Shown here: piece by piece, positions 53,029-64,000 of the stretch
Layout of the letters: every line of letters starts with the position of its first letter
Position numbering within the stretch: the stretch's first letter is position 1
Assembly: GCA_973895155.1 (NCBI GenBank)
Contig: OZ316895.1
Coordinates: 7,502,001-7,566,000, forward strand
Length of the DNA stretch: 64,000 nt
DNA from: Marsupella aquatica
Lineage: Eukaryota > Marchantiophyta
Direction of reading: 5' to 3'
Translations under genes and position numbers: made by a program
Notes under the pieces: generated by a model
The model's input: only the letters and a program-made list of their open reading frames with translations
Databases searched by the model: none
Told to the model about the DNA's origin: nothing

Positions 53029-55556
53029 ATGGCCGCGGTTTCAGCTACAATCGTCGGTGCTGTTCTCAAATCCGGTGCTACGCGGCAGACGGCTGCAAGC
53101 CAGTTATGGATCTCGATCGGAGTCCACAACGAGCGCTCTTTGAGAGATTCGAAGACTGTCCAGTGCCGTTCCCAATTTTTTTCCCATTCAGCTGGGTTTC
53201 CGGTGTTCGTTTCTACGGTAGTAGAAGAGGTCAACCAAGAGAAGCCTTTCTGTGGTCTGCGTGACAATAATGCTTGGAGTAGAATGTATGGCATTGTCAT
53301 CTGTCCGACATGAAGATATCTCTGTGTCCTTGATATCGAAACTGTGACACGCCTAGGAACCTCAGGTCCTGTCTACTTCTCCCTAGATTGTGGTGGTCTA
53401 CAATTTCGTTCGTTCCACAATGCAGTCGTTATGCACAACAGCTTCGGATTTCCAAACATTCCGACACCGTGTTTGTGCTCTGAGATGAAGAGAACTGATC
53501 TCCTTTGTGGTTTGTGTTTCTTACAGAGAGTAAGACTTCCACGAGCTGCTCCGGTTTGTGAGATGTTCATCTTACCAGATCTTCCATACCCACTTGTAAA
53601 CTTTCTACCAATGCCCTCATGTATTTGGTAACATTCCTTAATATATCTGGTTCCTGTTCTACACGGGCAGTTCACAGTCGAGTCTATCGCACATCGCAAT
53701 TGAACTTGTTAACACCTAGTCGTGTAAACAATTGTGCTGGTTCAGCTCTTCACTAAAGAATTTTACTTCAATATGTGGTTGGAGGTTAGTGTTGAGCAAG
53801 TGGTTTGACTGGGCAGGATGGACTGGAGCCACATATTAGCAGGCAGACATTGGAATTTCATTGGGGCAAACATCACCGAGCGTATGTCGACAACTTGAAT
53901 AAGCAGGTTGAGAACACCGACTTACAGAGGAATACCTTGGATGAGATCGTAAAAATCAGTTACAACAATGGAAATCCGTCGCCTGCTTTTAACAACGCTG
54001 GACAGGTATCTCTTCTCCACAACTCTAGAAAGATACAGAAAATAGTGAGCTTATTTCCCAGGTGGAGTGTCCCAATTTGTTCTGAATAGTCTTAGAAGAG
54101 AACTCATGTCATGAGCAAGGCAACTTGCGTTTCCTTCTCTGGTTTCATGGTTCATGGCTTTTGGGATGAAGCTATGGTTTTAATTTTAATCATAGGTTTT
54201 CATAACAACTATATTGTTGTAGAATGTTTCGATGCAACCTTTCAAGCAAATGCTGACACTCTCTAAGAAAGTGCATCACTGAAAAGGGGAAATGTATCTT
54301 GGCCTACAGGCATCTCTAAGAAAGTGGCATCACTGAAAAGGTTAAATGTATCTTGGCCTACAGGCGTGGAATCATGATTTCTATTGGTCATCAATGAAAC
54401 CAGGAGGTGGTGGAAAGCCTGAAGGAGAATTGATGACACTTATTGAAAGAGACTTTGGAAGCTACGAGACTTTCTTGGCAGAATTCAAGCAGGCTGCGAC
54501 CAGTCAGTTTGGGTCTGGGTGGGCTTGGCTTGTAGGTATGTTCAACCGGCAAGGACTTAGTTCCAGTTCAAATCCTCCAACACTAGACTCTGGCATTTCC
54601 TGGAGTAGTCTGTTGTAATTACAGCGGAGTAGACTCAATGTGTGCTATGCAATAACTTTGTATTCGAAAAAAATGGATAACTTTGTTTAGGTCTATTGGG
54701 AGGTTTTGAGTTTTGTATCATATATATAAGACCACCGGTAGCAACGGAAATGTCATTCTTTAGCTTCGGCTCAATTTTGGGTGCGGTAATAAACAACTGC
54801 ATCAGAGCAGTTACGATTCCCCCGGAGTCAGTGAAAGTGGAACCTTTTAAAGTCATGTTGGCGTTTCCTGTCTGGCAGCGAACAAAGCAAAGCTCGAGAT
54901 TGTGAAAACTCCAAATGCCATCAACCCGCTTATATGGGGCCAAGTTGTAAGATAGCAGCCTGATTCTTGTTTATTTTCGTAGAAGTTAGTTCGTTACGCA
55001 TTCATCGATTTTGCATTCATTTCAGAGAGAAATGCTAGACTCTGTTGTTGACGATTCACAACTGAAGATCTCGGACGGTGATTATTCCTTGCAGCCTTTG
55101 CTGGTGATTGACGTCTGGGAGGTAAGATTTCCTGACCACCAGGCGATGTGGAATGTAGTGTTAGTCTGCTTCTTTAATTGATTTGTTTCATTTTATTTTC
55201 TTTCGTTGATTCTACTTCTGCGTTCGAGGTTGGCTAATGGTGGTAATGAATCCTCCGCCTTGTGCAGCATGCGTATTACCTTGACTTTCAGGTAACATCA
55301 AAACCCTTCTAACTAGTCCCAATTCTTTGTATCAACTTTCCGCCGTTTGAATTATTTTTATTAAAAACTAAGACATACCAGTTCATGAGATGAAAATCTG
55401 ATTTATAAATGTGTATTGTGGTGTTTGCAGAATCGCCGCCCAGATTATGTGACCACGTTTATAAACAACCTCGTTAACTGGGATGCAGCTGAGGAACGCC
55501 TTGCCCGTGCCAAAGCGTTTATGAATTTCGGAGAACCCAACATTCCAGAATTGTAG
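53029..55556 (+). CDS. FSD: Iron superoxide dismutase, plastid type
   Basis: Disproportionates superoxide to oxygen and hydrogen peroxide, most likely in the chloroplast. Exons: 53029 to about 53217, 53527-53595, 53817-54005, 54364-54535, 54879-54943, 55095-55121, 55268-55291, 55431-55556, all GT-AG, giving about 286 residues. Iron ligands: His in [11 protein letters not shown], His in WNHDFYW, Asp and His in [18 protein letters not shown] and NRRPDYV are family blocks. The end GEPNIPEL is like plastid FeSODs with an extended tail. The N-terminus is Ser/Thr/Ala/Arg-rich, as in a transit peptide. The end of exon 1 is not certain: 53217 fits phase, and a site 12 bases later also does. Exons of 27 and 24 bases are unusually short. 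If the acceptor at 55025 is used instead of 55094, 23 extra in-frame residues are added. Confidence 0.92.
54250..54363 (+). repeat. Duplicated 3' splice region in FSD intron 3
   Basis: A segment of about 55 bases ending in AATGTATCTTGGCCTACAG is repeated head-to-tail. The acceptor copies fall at 54307-54309 and 54361-54363. Using the first would add 54 in-frame bases that contain a TGA after eight codons, so only the second yields the enzyme. Confidence 0.85.
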
Positions 55557-56160
55557 CCAGTATCCTCAATTTTGATACGAGTAGGAGAAAGCGGTTGCCT
55601 GTTGATAGACAACCACTTTACCTGCAAAACAAGATGAGTGTAGGATGAGGCAATTTCATAGAATCTGAACAGACTGGCCTCAGCTTCATAGGATGTCAGT
55701 TTAATCTGTTCTTAGCCTTCAAAGCTATTCCGGTTAGGAACTATTCAGCATGATGTCAGGCTTTAGGTTGGGCAATAAATGCTTAATGAGACAACGATGG
55801 TTTGTGTCCCTAGTTAATGGAGTGAAGAAAATTGTGTCCCTTAGGACTCTGCATGTTTCATGGAAAAATTGTCCGAAATCTTGACAACAAAGAATGGAAG
55901 ACACCAATTTATTATCCAGCCTTGACAATTTGTATGTCTCATGGGTCCTGCATCCGTGTTTTAAATCCTCTTTAGTTATTAATCCTCTGGGGCGTGTGGC
56001 GAATGCAACAGCACTTCGAGACTACTCAGTACATGCGTGGATCGGGATGGTCGTAGCTTCTGAGCATGGTAACCTGCGTAAGCTGAAGAGTCATTTTTGG
56101 CTTGTAGAACCATCCATCTGCATTTTTTTAGTGTCTCCGCATATGCAAGTTGTCTTAATG
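55557..56160. other. Convergent 3' intergenic region, FSD to beta-xylosidase
   Basis: About 600 bases between two tail-to-tail stop codons. It presumably holds both 3' UTRs. No further gene was seen. Confidence 0.6.
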
Positions 56161-58521
56161 TCATATGGATGTCACAGGTTTTACTTCCCAATATCTAGCG
56201 ACCGTTACAAGGTGTTGAATCTCATTTCCCAGAGAAAGGATATGCTGCCCAAAATCTAGCGACTTGCGACCATCCGCCTTCACTAAACTAAGCTCCTTGC
56301 ATGCAAGTATATCAAAAGTCAGTTCAAGGGTCATTTGAGCTTCAAGGTGCACACGCTGATAACCTATTAGGTTTTTCTTTGCCACGCCGTTCCTGCCACT
56401 CCCTGGGGGTACAGCATACAATATCACCACAGTGCTTCCACTCCTGCTCCCCTCGTTCCTGACCATAATTTCTACACGAAAGCTCAAATTGCCACAAACA
56501 CTCGCATCATCTTCAAGACTGGAAAGTTTCTCCCGCTGGGTACTACCTTGCTTTGTAGACCGAATCAAGACCAAAGAAGAAGCAGACTTAAAGCTGAATT
56601 TGAAAGAAGTATATGACAACCCATGCCCAAAGGCAAATACAGGCTCTCCTGTATAGAAGCGGTAGCTACGGCCAGGATACCCAGCTGAGATATTGGGGCG
56701 CATATTCATGTTTGTCATTGGCACTGTTGTAAAAGACTCTGGATACCATGTCATTGGAAGCTTCCCTCCTGGGTTATAGTCTCCAAAAATGATCTGTGCT
56801 AGAGCCTGACCACCGGCTTGTCCAGGGTATCCAGCCCAGATGATGCTTGATATGAAGGGGTCCTCTTTCGCAAATGCTACATCTACAGGACCACCTGAAA
56901 CAATGACAAGCACAACCGGACCTTTGGCAACTTTGGCCACTTCAGATATGAGCTTTTCTTGATTGCCTGGTAGTAGTAGACTGGTTCGGTCCACACCTTC
57001 TTCCTCTATCGAGAGACTCAACCCCACCACAATGACAACTGCATCAGCTTCAGCTGCTGCAAATGCTGCGTCACTGAAATTTTCATCCTTGCAAAATATA
57101 TCACTGCATCCTGGCCGGTAGTGGATATTGCGAACGTAATGGGATAAACCTTGCAGCGGGGTGATATATATACAAGGAATTCCTGCATAGTTGCCAAGTA
57201 ATCTATTCTCTAGGTCAGTTGCACTTGGACCCAGTACAGCCAAGGAATGGATATTCTCCAAGGACAGCGGCAGTGCACTTTTATCATTCTTAAGAAGCAC
57301 AATGCTTTGAAGTGCAGCTTCTAATGCAAGGGTTTGATGCGCTTCGGTACAGACATCATTGACACTAAGATGGCCGTATCTCTGGCTTTGAGGATCACCG
57401 TCAAAAAGACCAAGCCGCATTTGCACCGCAAACATATTGCGCAGTGCAACATTCAGATCTGACTCTTTCAGCTTGCCCTGGCTCATAGCCAGTTCTGCAT
57501 GATCTCTGAAGGTTATGCCACAATTGAGATCTAACCCTGCTAGCAAAGAGTCGGCCACAGCATCCTCCAACGTTTTGGAATAGGCTGGCTCATTGGTCAT
57601 ATCATACACCGCATCACAGTCTGAAACTATGTAACCTTCCAAACCCCAGTTCTCTCGGGCAGTTTCTGTGAGGAAACTGTAGCTGCCACACATGGGTACA
57701 CCGTTCACCCTGTTGTAAGAGCACATGAGACCACTGGCTTTGCCCTCTTGAATACAGCTCTTGAAGGGCGGATTAAATGTGTCCTCCATGTCTTGCTGTG
57801 TTACAACAGCATTGAAGTGATCACGGTCATCATTACCCCATTTCTCAAGGTCATAAGCCGAGAAATGCTTGCAACAAGCTGATGTTTTTAGCATAAAGCC
57901 AGGAAACGAACTGCTCGTTCCCCTCATGATATCGTCATCTCTCTCTTGCATTCCTCTTACAAATGCAGCTGCGTAGTTGCTTGATAGAACCGGGTCCTCC
58001 CCAGGAGTTTCCTGACCTCGTCCCCATCTTGGATCTCGAAAGATGTTCACATTGGGCGACCAGAAAGTTAGCCCAGTTTGACCCTCATTGTACATTGCAC
58101 GAGCTTCCGTTGATACCACCTGGCCAATTTGATGGAACAACGTGTTGTTGAAGGACGAAGCGGTCAAGATGGTCTGGGGGAAGCTCGTTGCAGATTTGAT
58201 GGGACCAGTGAATGTCACTCCGGGGGACACCGCCACTCCATGTAGAGCCTCCTGCCACCACTGGTAGCTAGGGATGCCGAGCCTCGGAATACTGGGTGCG
58301 GTGTTGCTGAGCTGTTGAATCTTCTCTTGTAAATCCAATCGGGAAAGTAAGTCGTCCACTCGCTCCACCACAGTCTTTGTGGTGTCACAGAAAGGGAAGG
58401 AGAGCGATTGGCAAGCATACTCAGCCTTGCCATCCCCGGAGGTAACGTACAGAGCAACCAGTGCTAGGACGAGAAACCGACAAGCCTGCCCAGTGCAACT
58501 TGAGCATCGAATCATACCCAT
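56161..58521 (-). CDS. BXL: GH3 beta-D-xylosidase (possibly also alpha-L-arabinofuranosidase)
   Basis: Releases xylose from xylan-type oligosaccharides in the cell wall. The 786-residue protein is encoded without an intron, close to the usual 770-780. Start at 58521 (MGMIRCSS) is preferred because a hydrophobic signal segment follows at once (RFLVLALVALYV), and cleavage near residue 32 would secrete the enzyme. The frame is open upstream to a Met at 58674. GH3 N-terminal domain, residues about 50-370: SPNVNIFRDPRWGRGQETPGEDP, CCKHFSAYDLEKW, MCSYNRVNG and the nucleophile in IVSDCDAV (Asp301). GH3 C-terminal domain, about 400-640: ALQSIVLLKND, WAGYPGQAGGQALAQIIFGD, GKLPMTWYP. A fibronectin-III-like tail follows to the end (YTGEPVFAFGHGLSYTSF). 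Substrate preference cannot be read from sequence. Confidence 0.95.
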   Translation of the reverse strand: MGMIRCSSCTGQACRFLVLALVALYVTSGDGKAEYACQSLSFPFCDTTKTVVERVDDLLSRLDLQEKIQQLSNTAPSIPRLGIPSYQWWQEALHGVAVSPGVTFTGPIKSATSFPQTILTASSFNNTLFHQIGQVVSTEARAMYNEGQTGLTFWSPNVNIFRDPRWGRGQETPGEDPVLSSNYAAAFVRGMQERDDDIMRGTSSSFPGFMLKTSACCKHFSAYDLEKWGNDDRDHFNAVVTQQDMEDTFNPPFKSCIQEGKASGLMCSYNRVNGVPMCGSYSFLTETARENWGLEGYIVSDCDAVYDMTNEPAYSKTLEDAVADSLLAGLDLNCGITFRDHAELAMSQGKLKESDLNVALRNMFAVQMRLGLFDGDPQSQRYGHLSVNDVCTEAHQTLALEAALQSIVLLKNDKSALPLSLENIHSLAVLGPSATDLENRLLGNYAGIPCIYITPLQGLSHYVRNIHYRPGCSDIFCKDENFSDAAFAAAEADAVVIVVGLSLSIEEEGVDRTSLLLPGNQEKLISEVAKVAKGPVVLVIVSGGPVDVAFAKEDPFISSIIWAGYPGQAGGQALAQIIFGDYNPGGKLPMTWYPESFTTVPMTNMNMRPNISAGYPGRSYRFYTGEPVFAFGHGLSYTSFKFSFKSASSLVLIRSTKQGSTQREKLSSLEDDASVCGNLSFRVEIMVRNEGSRSGSTVVILYAVPPGSGRNGVAKKNLIGYQRVHLEAQMTLELTFDILACKELSLVKADGRKSLDFGQHILSLGNEIQHLVTVARYWEVKPVTSI

Positions 58522-59120
58522 CCCGCACAACTTCTCTTCTAGGAGCTGTTGATCTCCATAGCAATTCACGACATTCTGTGGCAGCTGTTTCTCCTGTGCA
58601 AGTGTTGTCTTCTTCTCGGGCTTTCTTGGAAAAAGAATGTCAGTAATCAACCGATCGTAAGTCGAACAGAGCAAATGCTAATAACAGTCTAGCAGCCTCG
58701 AATTCAGCTGTCAATTTCCCAGGAAACAAGCACGATACTGCAAGATTATTCAGTATGCAGGCAATGCGGATTACCGTAGTGACAAGTCTCCTGTCTATAG
58801 CAGCGCAAAGGCAGCAGTTGAGCACGATCGTCCTGGGGCAGACGCATTCTGCAGCAGGGGCTTGGGCAGAGCCTCGATAGGCCTCGTCATTTGGCCGCCT
58901 GTGGAAATTTCGAACCATATATTGTCAAGCGATACATACACAAGCGGACGCCATTCAATCAAATCCTCTTCATCCTGACGTAATTCAGCCCGTTCTTGTC
59001 GATTGGACAAGACAAGCTTCCTGCGAGCCAGCCAGACAGCCTTTTGTGCTGCCTTTCACCTCGATCAAAGGTGAGTTGAGACACTGGAATGATCGGTTGA
59101 TCGATTGAGTAACTCCTCAT
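58522..59120. other. Upstream region of beta-xylosidase
   Basis: Presumed promoter and 5' UTR of the minus-strand beta-xylosidase gene. The open frame continues 51 codons upstream of the chosen start, and a 5' exon further upstream cannot be excluded. No regulatory motif is called. Confidence 0.4.
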
Positions 59121-59399
59121 TGTGCGTTGTGTAAATTGCAATGCTCGCGACCCACACAACAGAATTGCTCACCGTGAAATCTGGCAGCTTCAGGACGAGG
59201 ATCGAGAGTCGAGTGCCTTCATAATTGTCATGGCGAACCCTTCAGTTGGGCACCCCCTTGGTCACACTCTTTCTGTACAGTTAACTATCTCTAAGTGCAC
59301 GCTCTCGGGAAGACGGCATGCACTAAACCAGGTGTTGCAATTCCTTGATAAGCGACCCCCCCTAAAAAGTGCACTTACCACTAAGTGCGCTTGATTTAG

Positions 59400-62300
59400 A
59401 TTCCCTTGCTAAATTTTTAGAGCCCCTCCGCTAGTGAGTAGTCACCCTTGTACTTTGCATCCCTGGAGTAAATTCTGTGCCCACCCTCCTTAAGTGCATT
59501 ATATACTCTCCTAAGAATGAGCATGCATTTATCTGTAAATGCAATTTCATGATTTTGTGCATTTACCAATAAGAGCATAGAGGTAATTATCGAGGACCTA
59601 TAAAGTTGTCGTTTAGTGAAATGACTTTAGCCCTGTGTGCACTTAGAACAAGCGCTTATCTCATGTAGAAACATTTGAAGAACAAGATGACCAACATAAA
59701 TCGAGGGTAAGTGCTTATGGAGTGCACTTATCCCAAAATTTGAAGAACAGGATGACCTACATAAATTGAGGGTAAGAGCTTATGGAGTGTGCCCTTAGAG
59801 AGAGCCTACTGTAGTGTTGCCCTATTTGCCTTTTCCATTCCATTCAATTGATACGAGAAAACTCTCACACAATTCACATGGTAATTAGTGTCACTCACAC
59901 TAATTTTATTCTATTTATTTGATTATTATTTTTGAATTCCATTCACAAAGACAGCATACAAGAGGGCGGCCCAAAGGGCAACACTGGGGGGCCAAGGTCA
60001 GAGCCAAACAAGACTACTGCACCACTGTCCCCAAAGCAAAACCTGGTGGATCCAGGTTACTAAAATGAGTGAATAATGTTCTCAAAAGAGTAATAAAGTG
60101 CACTTTTTGTCCTCCCAAACCTGGTGGACCTAGGTGGTGAAGACTAGCCAATGCTTAGGTACCTGACATGTACCATCCAGTGCGTTTGTAATAGACATAT
60201 CTGCAGTGAGGTATCTAATCCTGTGAGACAAACTTAATTCATGGCAGACCAGATTACTCACACTAATTTGAGAGCAGAGAATTCCAGGCTCTACTCATAA
60301 ATTAGTGTTACTTTGGACTCAAGAGTATACACCTAGTGGAGAAAAAAAACTATTTTGAAAAATAGACATGGCTTAATGTTGATTTGGACTAAGCTCACCC
60401 GGTTTTTACTAATTTAAAAAAGGAAAAAACTTAATGGAAAACCAGCAAGAGCCATTGTTACTTTGGACTCACAATCACATTCACCAATTTCAGTAACACT
60501 AATTTTGTAATAATATTCGTTCTTGCATAGCTTTAATTGAGGTGAACAATGTAGATGTTGCCCTTGTGTGCCTTGATGATTAGAGAGTGGCCTTCAAATA
60601 AGTGTGCCTTTCCCTTTTAGATTTGGACCTAACCCTCAATTTGTTGGAGTGCCCCCATGTAGGGGACAGTGGAGTGAACTTCAAATTTGTCTTGGTGTCA
60701 AGTATTTAGTGCGCAAAAAGTTAATTTCTATTCAGGTAAAAGAGAATGACCTCCAAGTTGGTCTTCCCAATTTATTTTTTAGCATCAAGTCGAATGTGTA
60801 CAAAGCCCAATTTCCAATTGGATGATAAGAGAGTGACTTCCTATAGGTTACCCCTTTCGATTTAGGTGATTAGAGAGTGACCACCACTTTTCTGAGTGTC
60901 AAGGCTTTTGTATACAAAGAGAGTTCCAAAACGCCACTCCAATTTTCACTCCCCCCACCATTTTTTGGGGTCTCACCTCAACATTTTCTGCAAGAGATAC
61001 ACGTAGACATTAGGGTAGAAGGTTTTTGTATACGAAGAGAGTGACCTCCAATTTTCTATGTGACACCTTTTGAGTGCAAAACGCCACTCCAATTTTCACA
61101 CTCCCCGCCATTGTTTTGGGTCTCACCTCAGCATTTTCCGCAAGAGATACACCTAGACATTAGGGTAATAGAGCACTATAACGTGATGCCAAATTTCGAC
61201 TAGGTTCACAACATCACAAGTACGTAGACCATATTTTAGAATTTGGCAGCAAAACATGTCCACAAGCGAGTGGGTCACCAGTTTTGATAGGATGACAATA
61301 TCCCAAGTTCCTAACCGACAAATTATGAGTCAAAGCTTGAAATTGGTCCACAACTCAACGTGCCAAATCTTAACAAGTTCAAAACATCCCAACTACCTGG
61401 CCTATATTGTGCAGGGCTCAAAGGTCACAAATCTTGTCCACAAGCCAGTGCTAGATTTTGACAGGCTCACAACATCCCACTTACCTATCCTATATTTAGG
61501 AGTCGAAGAACACAAAATTTGTCAAGAGTCAAGATGCCTGTCAAAGCCGAATTTGAATTCAAGTCCTGAGTCACAGTTGCTGTGATTGATTATCATTCGC
61601 ATGTACACAACGAGGAAGTTCAGACTTGAAAGAGTTGCACAATATTACATTATTATTATTTGAAAGACATCTTCGCTCGCTCAGTCTTAGGAAATTTCAC
61701 GTACCGCTGTAGAGCCCATAAAAATATAAGGCAGCCGTCGCAACGCTGCTTGATTAACCGATTCATCTATCATAAACAAAGAGAGGCTCCTCTCAGTCAA
61801 TGAACAAAAAGGATGTTATTTAGGTTGACAAAAGAACCACCGTGCTCTCCACTTAAGCCACTGCTTTTCATATCCACCGAGGAATACCCCCATCTTCCAC
61901 ACTCACCAATCAGCTCTGGTGAAGGAATTGGACTTGGCCCTCCACGCTGTGGATTTGGACCGAGTGTATTGACCTGCTTTCACTCCTTGTACACTCGCTT
62001 GGTCATCCTTTGGAAGGGTTCCTTCTTCCTCTCTCTTATCTTTCCATTTGCCTCCCATCTTGGTACCCTGACACAGAAAGTTTGGGTTAATTCCCGTGCA
62101 ACTGATAAGGAGCCTAGCTAGAAAAATGGCAACGCATCCTACATTTTTGGTATCGGTCTGGCCATGAGGTGATTCTCTCTTATTTTTCCAGTTGCTTGGC
62201 ATCTTGGTACCGTGATACCAAGAAAGTTTGGGGTAACTCCAACGCAACTGAGGAGCCTAGACAAAAGCTAACTCATGCTACATTTTAGGTACCATCTGAC

Positions 62301-62540
62301 CATAGGAAAGTGCAGTAAAACTGGACGTCAGAAAAGAGTATTCATCAATTCTAGAATTCCTAAACACTGTTCTTCTACAAGCAGATAAGATGGTCTCAAA
62401 GGAATTGGTATAATGAATACATCAGATTGTAAGACAGAAATAAGGCCCACACTACGGTGGGCTAGTTATTCAGACTATCAGAAAAAAAGCCTAATTGACA
62501 GATCGATATGGCACCAGTAGCTGCTGCACTGAAGTTCCAA
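59400..62540. repeat. Gene-free region with several local tandem duplications
   Basis: No gene recognised. Duplicated pairs: about 64 bp at 59670-59797 (TTTGAAGAACA.GATGACC...). About 150 bp at 60901-61172 (AAAACGCCACTCCAATTTTC, GCAAGAGATACAC.TAGACAT). A degenerate unit of roughly 90 bp at about 61190-61540 (CACAACATC, CCTATATT). About 145 bp at 62033-62300 (CATCTTGGTACC, AAGTTTGGG.TAA). All copies are diverged, so these are not recent expansions. Confidence 0.65.
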
Positions 62541-62543
62541 CAT

Positions 62544-63440
62544 TCACATGTCAAGTGATATTACAGCAATCCCCACCTCAGTTACTCTGATCAGGTCAAG
62601 CTTGGAGTGATCCAGAACACGATTGCCAGCCTTGTCAATGTGAATGAAATCTATGTAGTCTGCATCCCAAGCGACATCCCCATCGCAAACAAAGTAATCC
62701 TACACTCAATCAGCCAACAGAATGTAAGTGATAGAACACACATAAAGAAATTCACAGTTTTAGATATGCGAACCAAATTTCAAGACACTACTAGTTAACT
62801 GTAAGAGTTGCGACTGTATGAAACCTAATCCTTTTCATTGCCTGGAAACTATCAAGGCTTGCACCTTAGACGTACTTGATCATCCATGCCAAGTGCTGTT
62901 TACAAAATATTTACCTCCAAGTGGAATATGGGTTGCATTGAAGCTCTCTCTAAGCCCATGATTGTCAGAGAGAACGACGCATCACCGTCCACAAGGGACT
63001 CCATAGTGTGCCCATAAATTGGACTTTTGCTGTCAATTACATGCCGCACCAGTATTCCATATCTCAAATATGATATCTGTTCCACCAACCCAAAAACATA
63101 CTTCAAAGTCCAGTAGGACAACATTGCCAATGGTTGCAACTATCAATTGTGCTGATTGCTCGTAAAGAACATCCAGTGTCTGACGACTCGCACAAAAATA
63201 TTACTCATACAGTGAAGCAGGCTTCCACAAAACTCAGTAGACACCTCTGGGACAAATATAATCTCGTCAAGAAAGATACCTCAGGCCTCACAAGGGCTAA
63301 ATCCTGCGTGGAACAAAACATGGAACCGGTTGGGAGCTTGATCAAAATGCGGAATGTGAGACATATCTTTGCATCTACCAATTCACAAGGAGGCGGTCCA
63401 GTAAGAACAAGTCGCACTGCAAAGACCCTGCAGCTCATGA
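62544..63440 (-). CDS. KirBac/Kir-like inward rectifier potassium channel, C-terminal part (5' end outside the window or unresolved)
   Basis: Cytoplasmic domain of a potassium channel. Minus-strand exons, all phase 0: about 63413-63280, 63076-62915 and 62699-62544 (TGA at 62544-62546). Spliced sequence shows LVDAKICLTFR, TQDLALVRPE, HVIDSKSPIYGHTMESL, ERASMQPIFH and GDVAWDADYIDFIH followed by NRVLDHSKLD. These align in order and spacing with KirBac cytoplasmic motifs (HDLKLVR, MHVIDESSPLFGETPESL, Q.R..W..DDI.W..RYVDL, .IDY.RF). The two membrane helices and the TVGYG filter must lie further right, and I do not see them in 63440-64000. The last exon carries a short unrelated tail. Confidence in the family is fair. 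The start of the first listed exon is approximate. Confidence 0.72.
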
Positions 63441-63444
63441 AATA

Positions 63445-64000
63445 AATGATGTCAGTTTCCCAAACTATAATGGACAGATCCTGTTTAGCTATAGTCAGAC
63501 TATGTTTTCATCAAGGCTGCTTTACCATCACAATGTTTGCAGAGTAGATGAGCATGGATTTCAAAATACTTCAAATTCTCAATCAAACCATATGATGCAT
63601 CTGGACTACATGATAAGCTAGTGCCTGTTGCTCACTATCCAGGAAATCCTGTTTCTATATGTCCAGTGTTTGTCCTTCTCCTTTCCGTAAAAATTCAGCC
63701 ATTTAATTGATGGGAGTAAGCCCTATTCAAAATTGCACCACCTAACAGCAAACATTAAAGATCATATACTGATTCACATTTTACTATTGATCTCCAAGCC
63801 TCCTAACAGCATATCTTCCGAACGGAAGAACATCCAACTAGGAGAGATCACATGCAAATGCCAAACCCAGGCTGGGGAAAAACCTCTTTACTTGGGTTTA
63901 TCCTTGAGCACTGCTGAGGGTAACGAGGTGAATTCATCCGCTCGGATTACTGCTTTTTTGGAGCAGCGAATAGGCTGCGAGGGCTGTGACATGCGGGCGA
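63445..64000. other. Right edge, probably intron or upstream exons of the Kir-like gene
   Basis: No frame with a selectivity-filter motif was found on the minus strand. Near the edge (63880-64000) the minus strand has open sequence rich in Ser, Pro and Lys that could be an N-terminal exon, but this is not supported by any motif. Confidence 0.3.

Noticed and set aside
52710-53300. 196-codon minus-strand frame
   Set aside because: Antisense of the FSD first exon and promoter. The plus-strand gene is supported by its downstream exons.

Overview
This looks like nuclear DNA of a green plant (streptophyte). The host genes have short, phase-consistent GT-AG introns, and their products are plant-type: a mitochondrial alternative oxidase, a plastid-type iron superoxide dismutase and a cell-wall GH3 beta-xylosidase. 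At the right edge is the 3' part of a KirBac/Kir-like potassium channel gene. To my knowledge channels of that type are not known from flowering plants, so I lean towards a non-seed plant (bryophyte, lycophyte, fern or charophyte grade). The species cannot be named from the sequence.

Layout. 1-13.8 kb: gene-poor, with two foldback (Mutator-like) miniature elements showing 9-bp target duplications (3917-4875 and 6100-7096), a C/T-rich 259-bp duplication (about 9.84-10.52 kb) and weak hypothetical ORFs. 14.1-17.0 kb: alternative oxidase, four exons, plus strand. 18.2 kb: small minisatellite. 18.9-48.6 kb: a nest of transposons. Diverged inverted arms (18880-19424 and 48071-48640) enclose a decayed Ty3/gypsy element. 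That element carries gag, protease, a DNMT3-like cytosine-C5 DNA methyltransferase, reverse transcriptase, RNase H, integrase and a C-terminal PHD finger. Its integrase is split by an 18,047-bp CACTA (En/Spm) element (28416-46462) flanked by GAG target duplications, and its gag region holds a 584-bp miniature TIR element (23156-23739). The CACTA element encodes Tnp2 and TnpA-like proteins on the minus strand and also carries an EDM2-like multi-PHD reading frame and a BRCT-like reading frame. 53.0-55.6 kb: Fe superoxide dismutase, plus strand, with two very short exons. 56.2-58.5 kb: beta-xylosidase, minus strand, in one uninterrupted reading frame and convergent with the SOD gene. 59-62.5 kb: gene-free, several local tandem duplications. 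62.5-63.4 kb: Kir-like channel C-terminus, minus strand, running off the window.

The main point of interest is the nest of transposons armed with chromatin-related domains: a DNA methyltransferase and a PHD finger in the retroelement, and EDM2-like PHD plus BRCT domains in the CACTA element inside it. The retroelement is dead. Its reading frame is broken by stops that are mostly TAG, a pattern consistent with CAG-to-TAG decay at methylated CHG sites.
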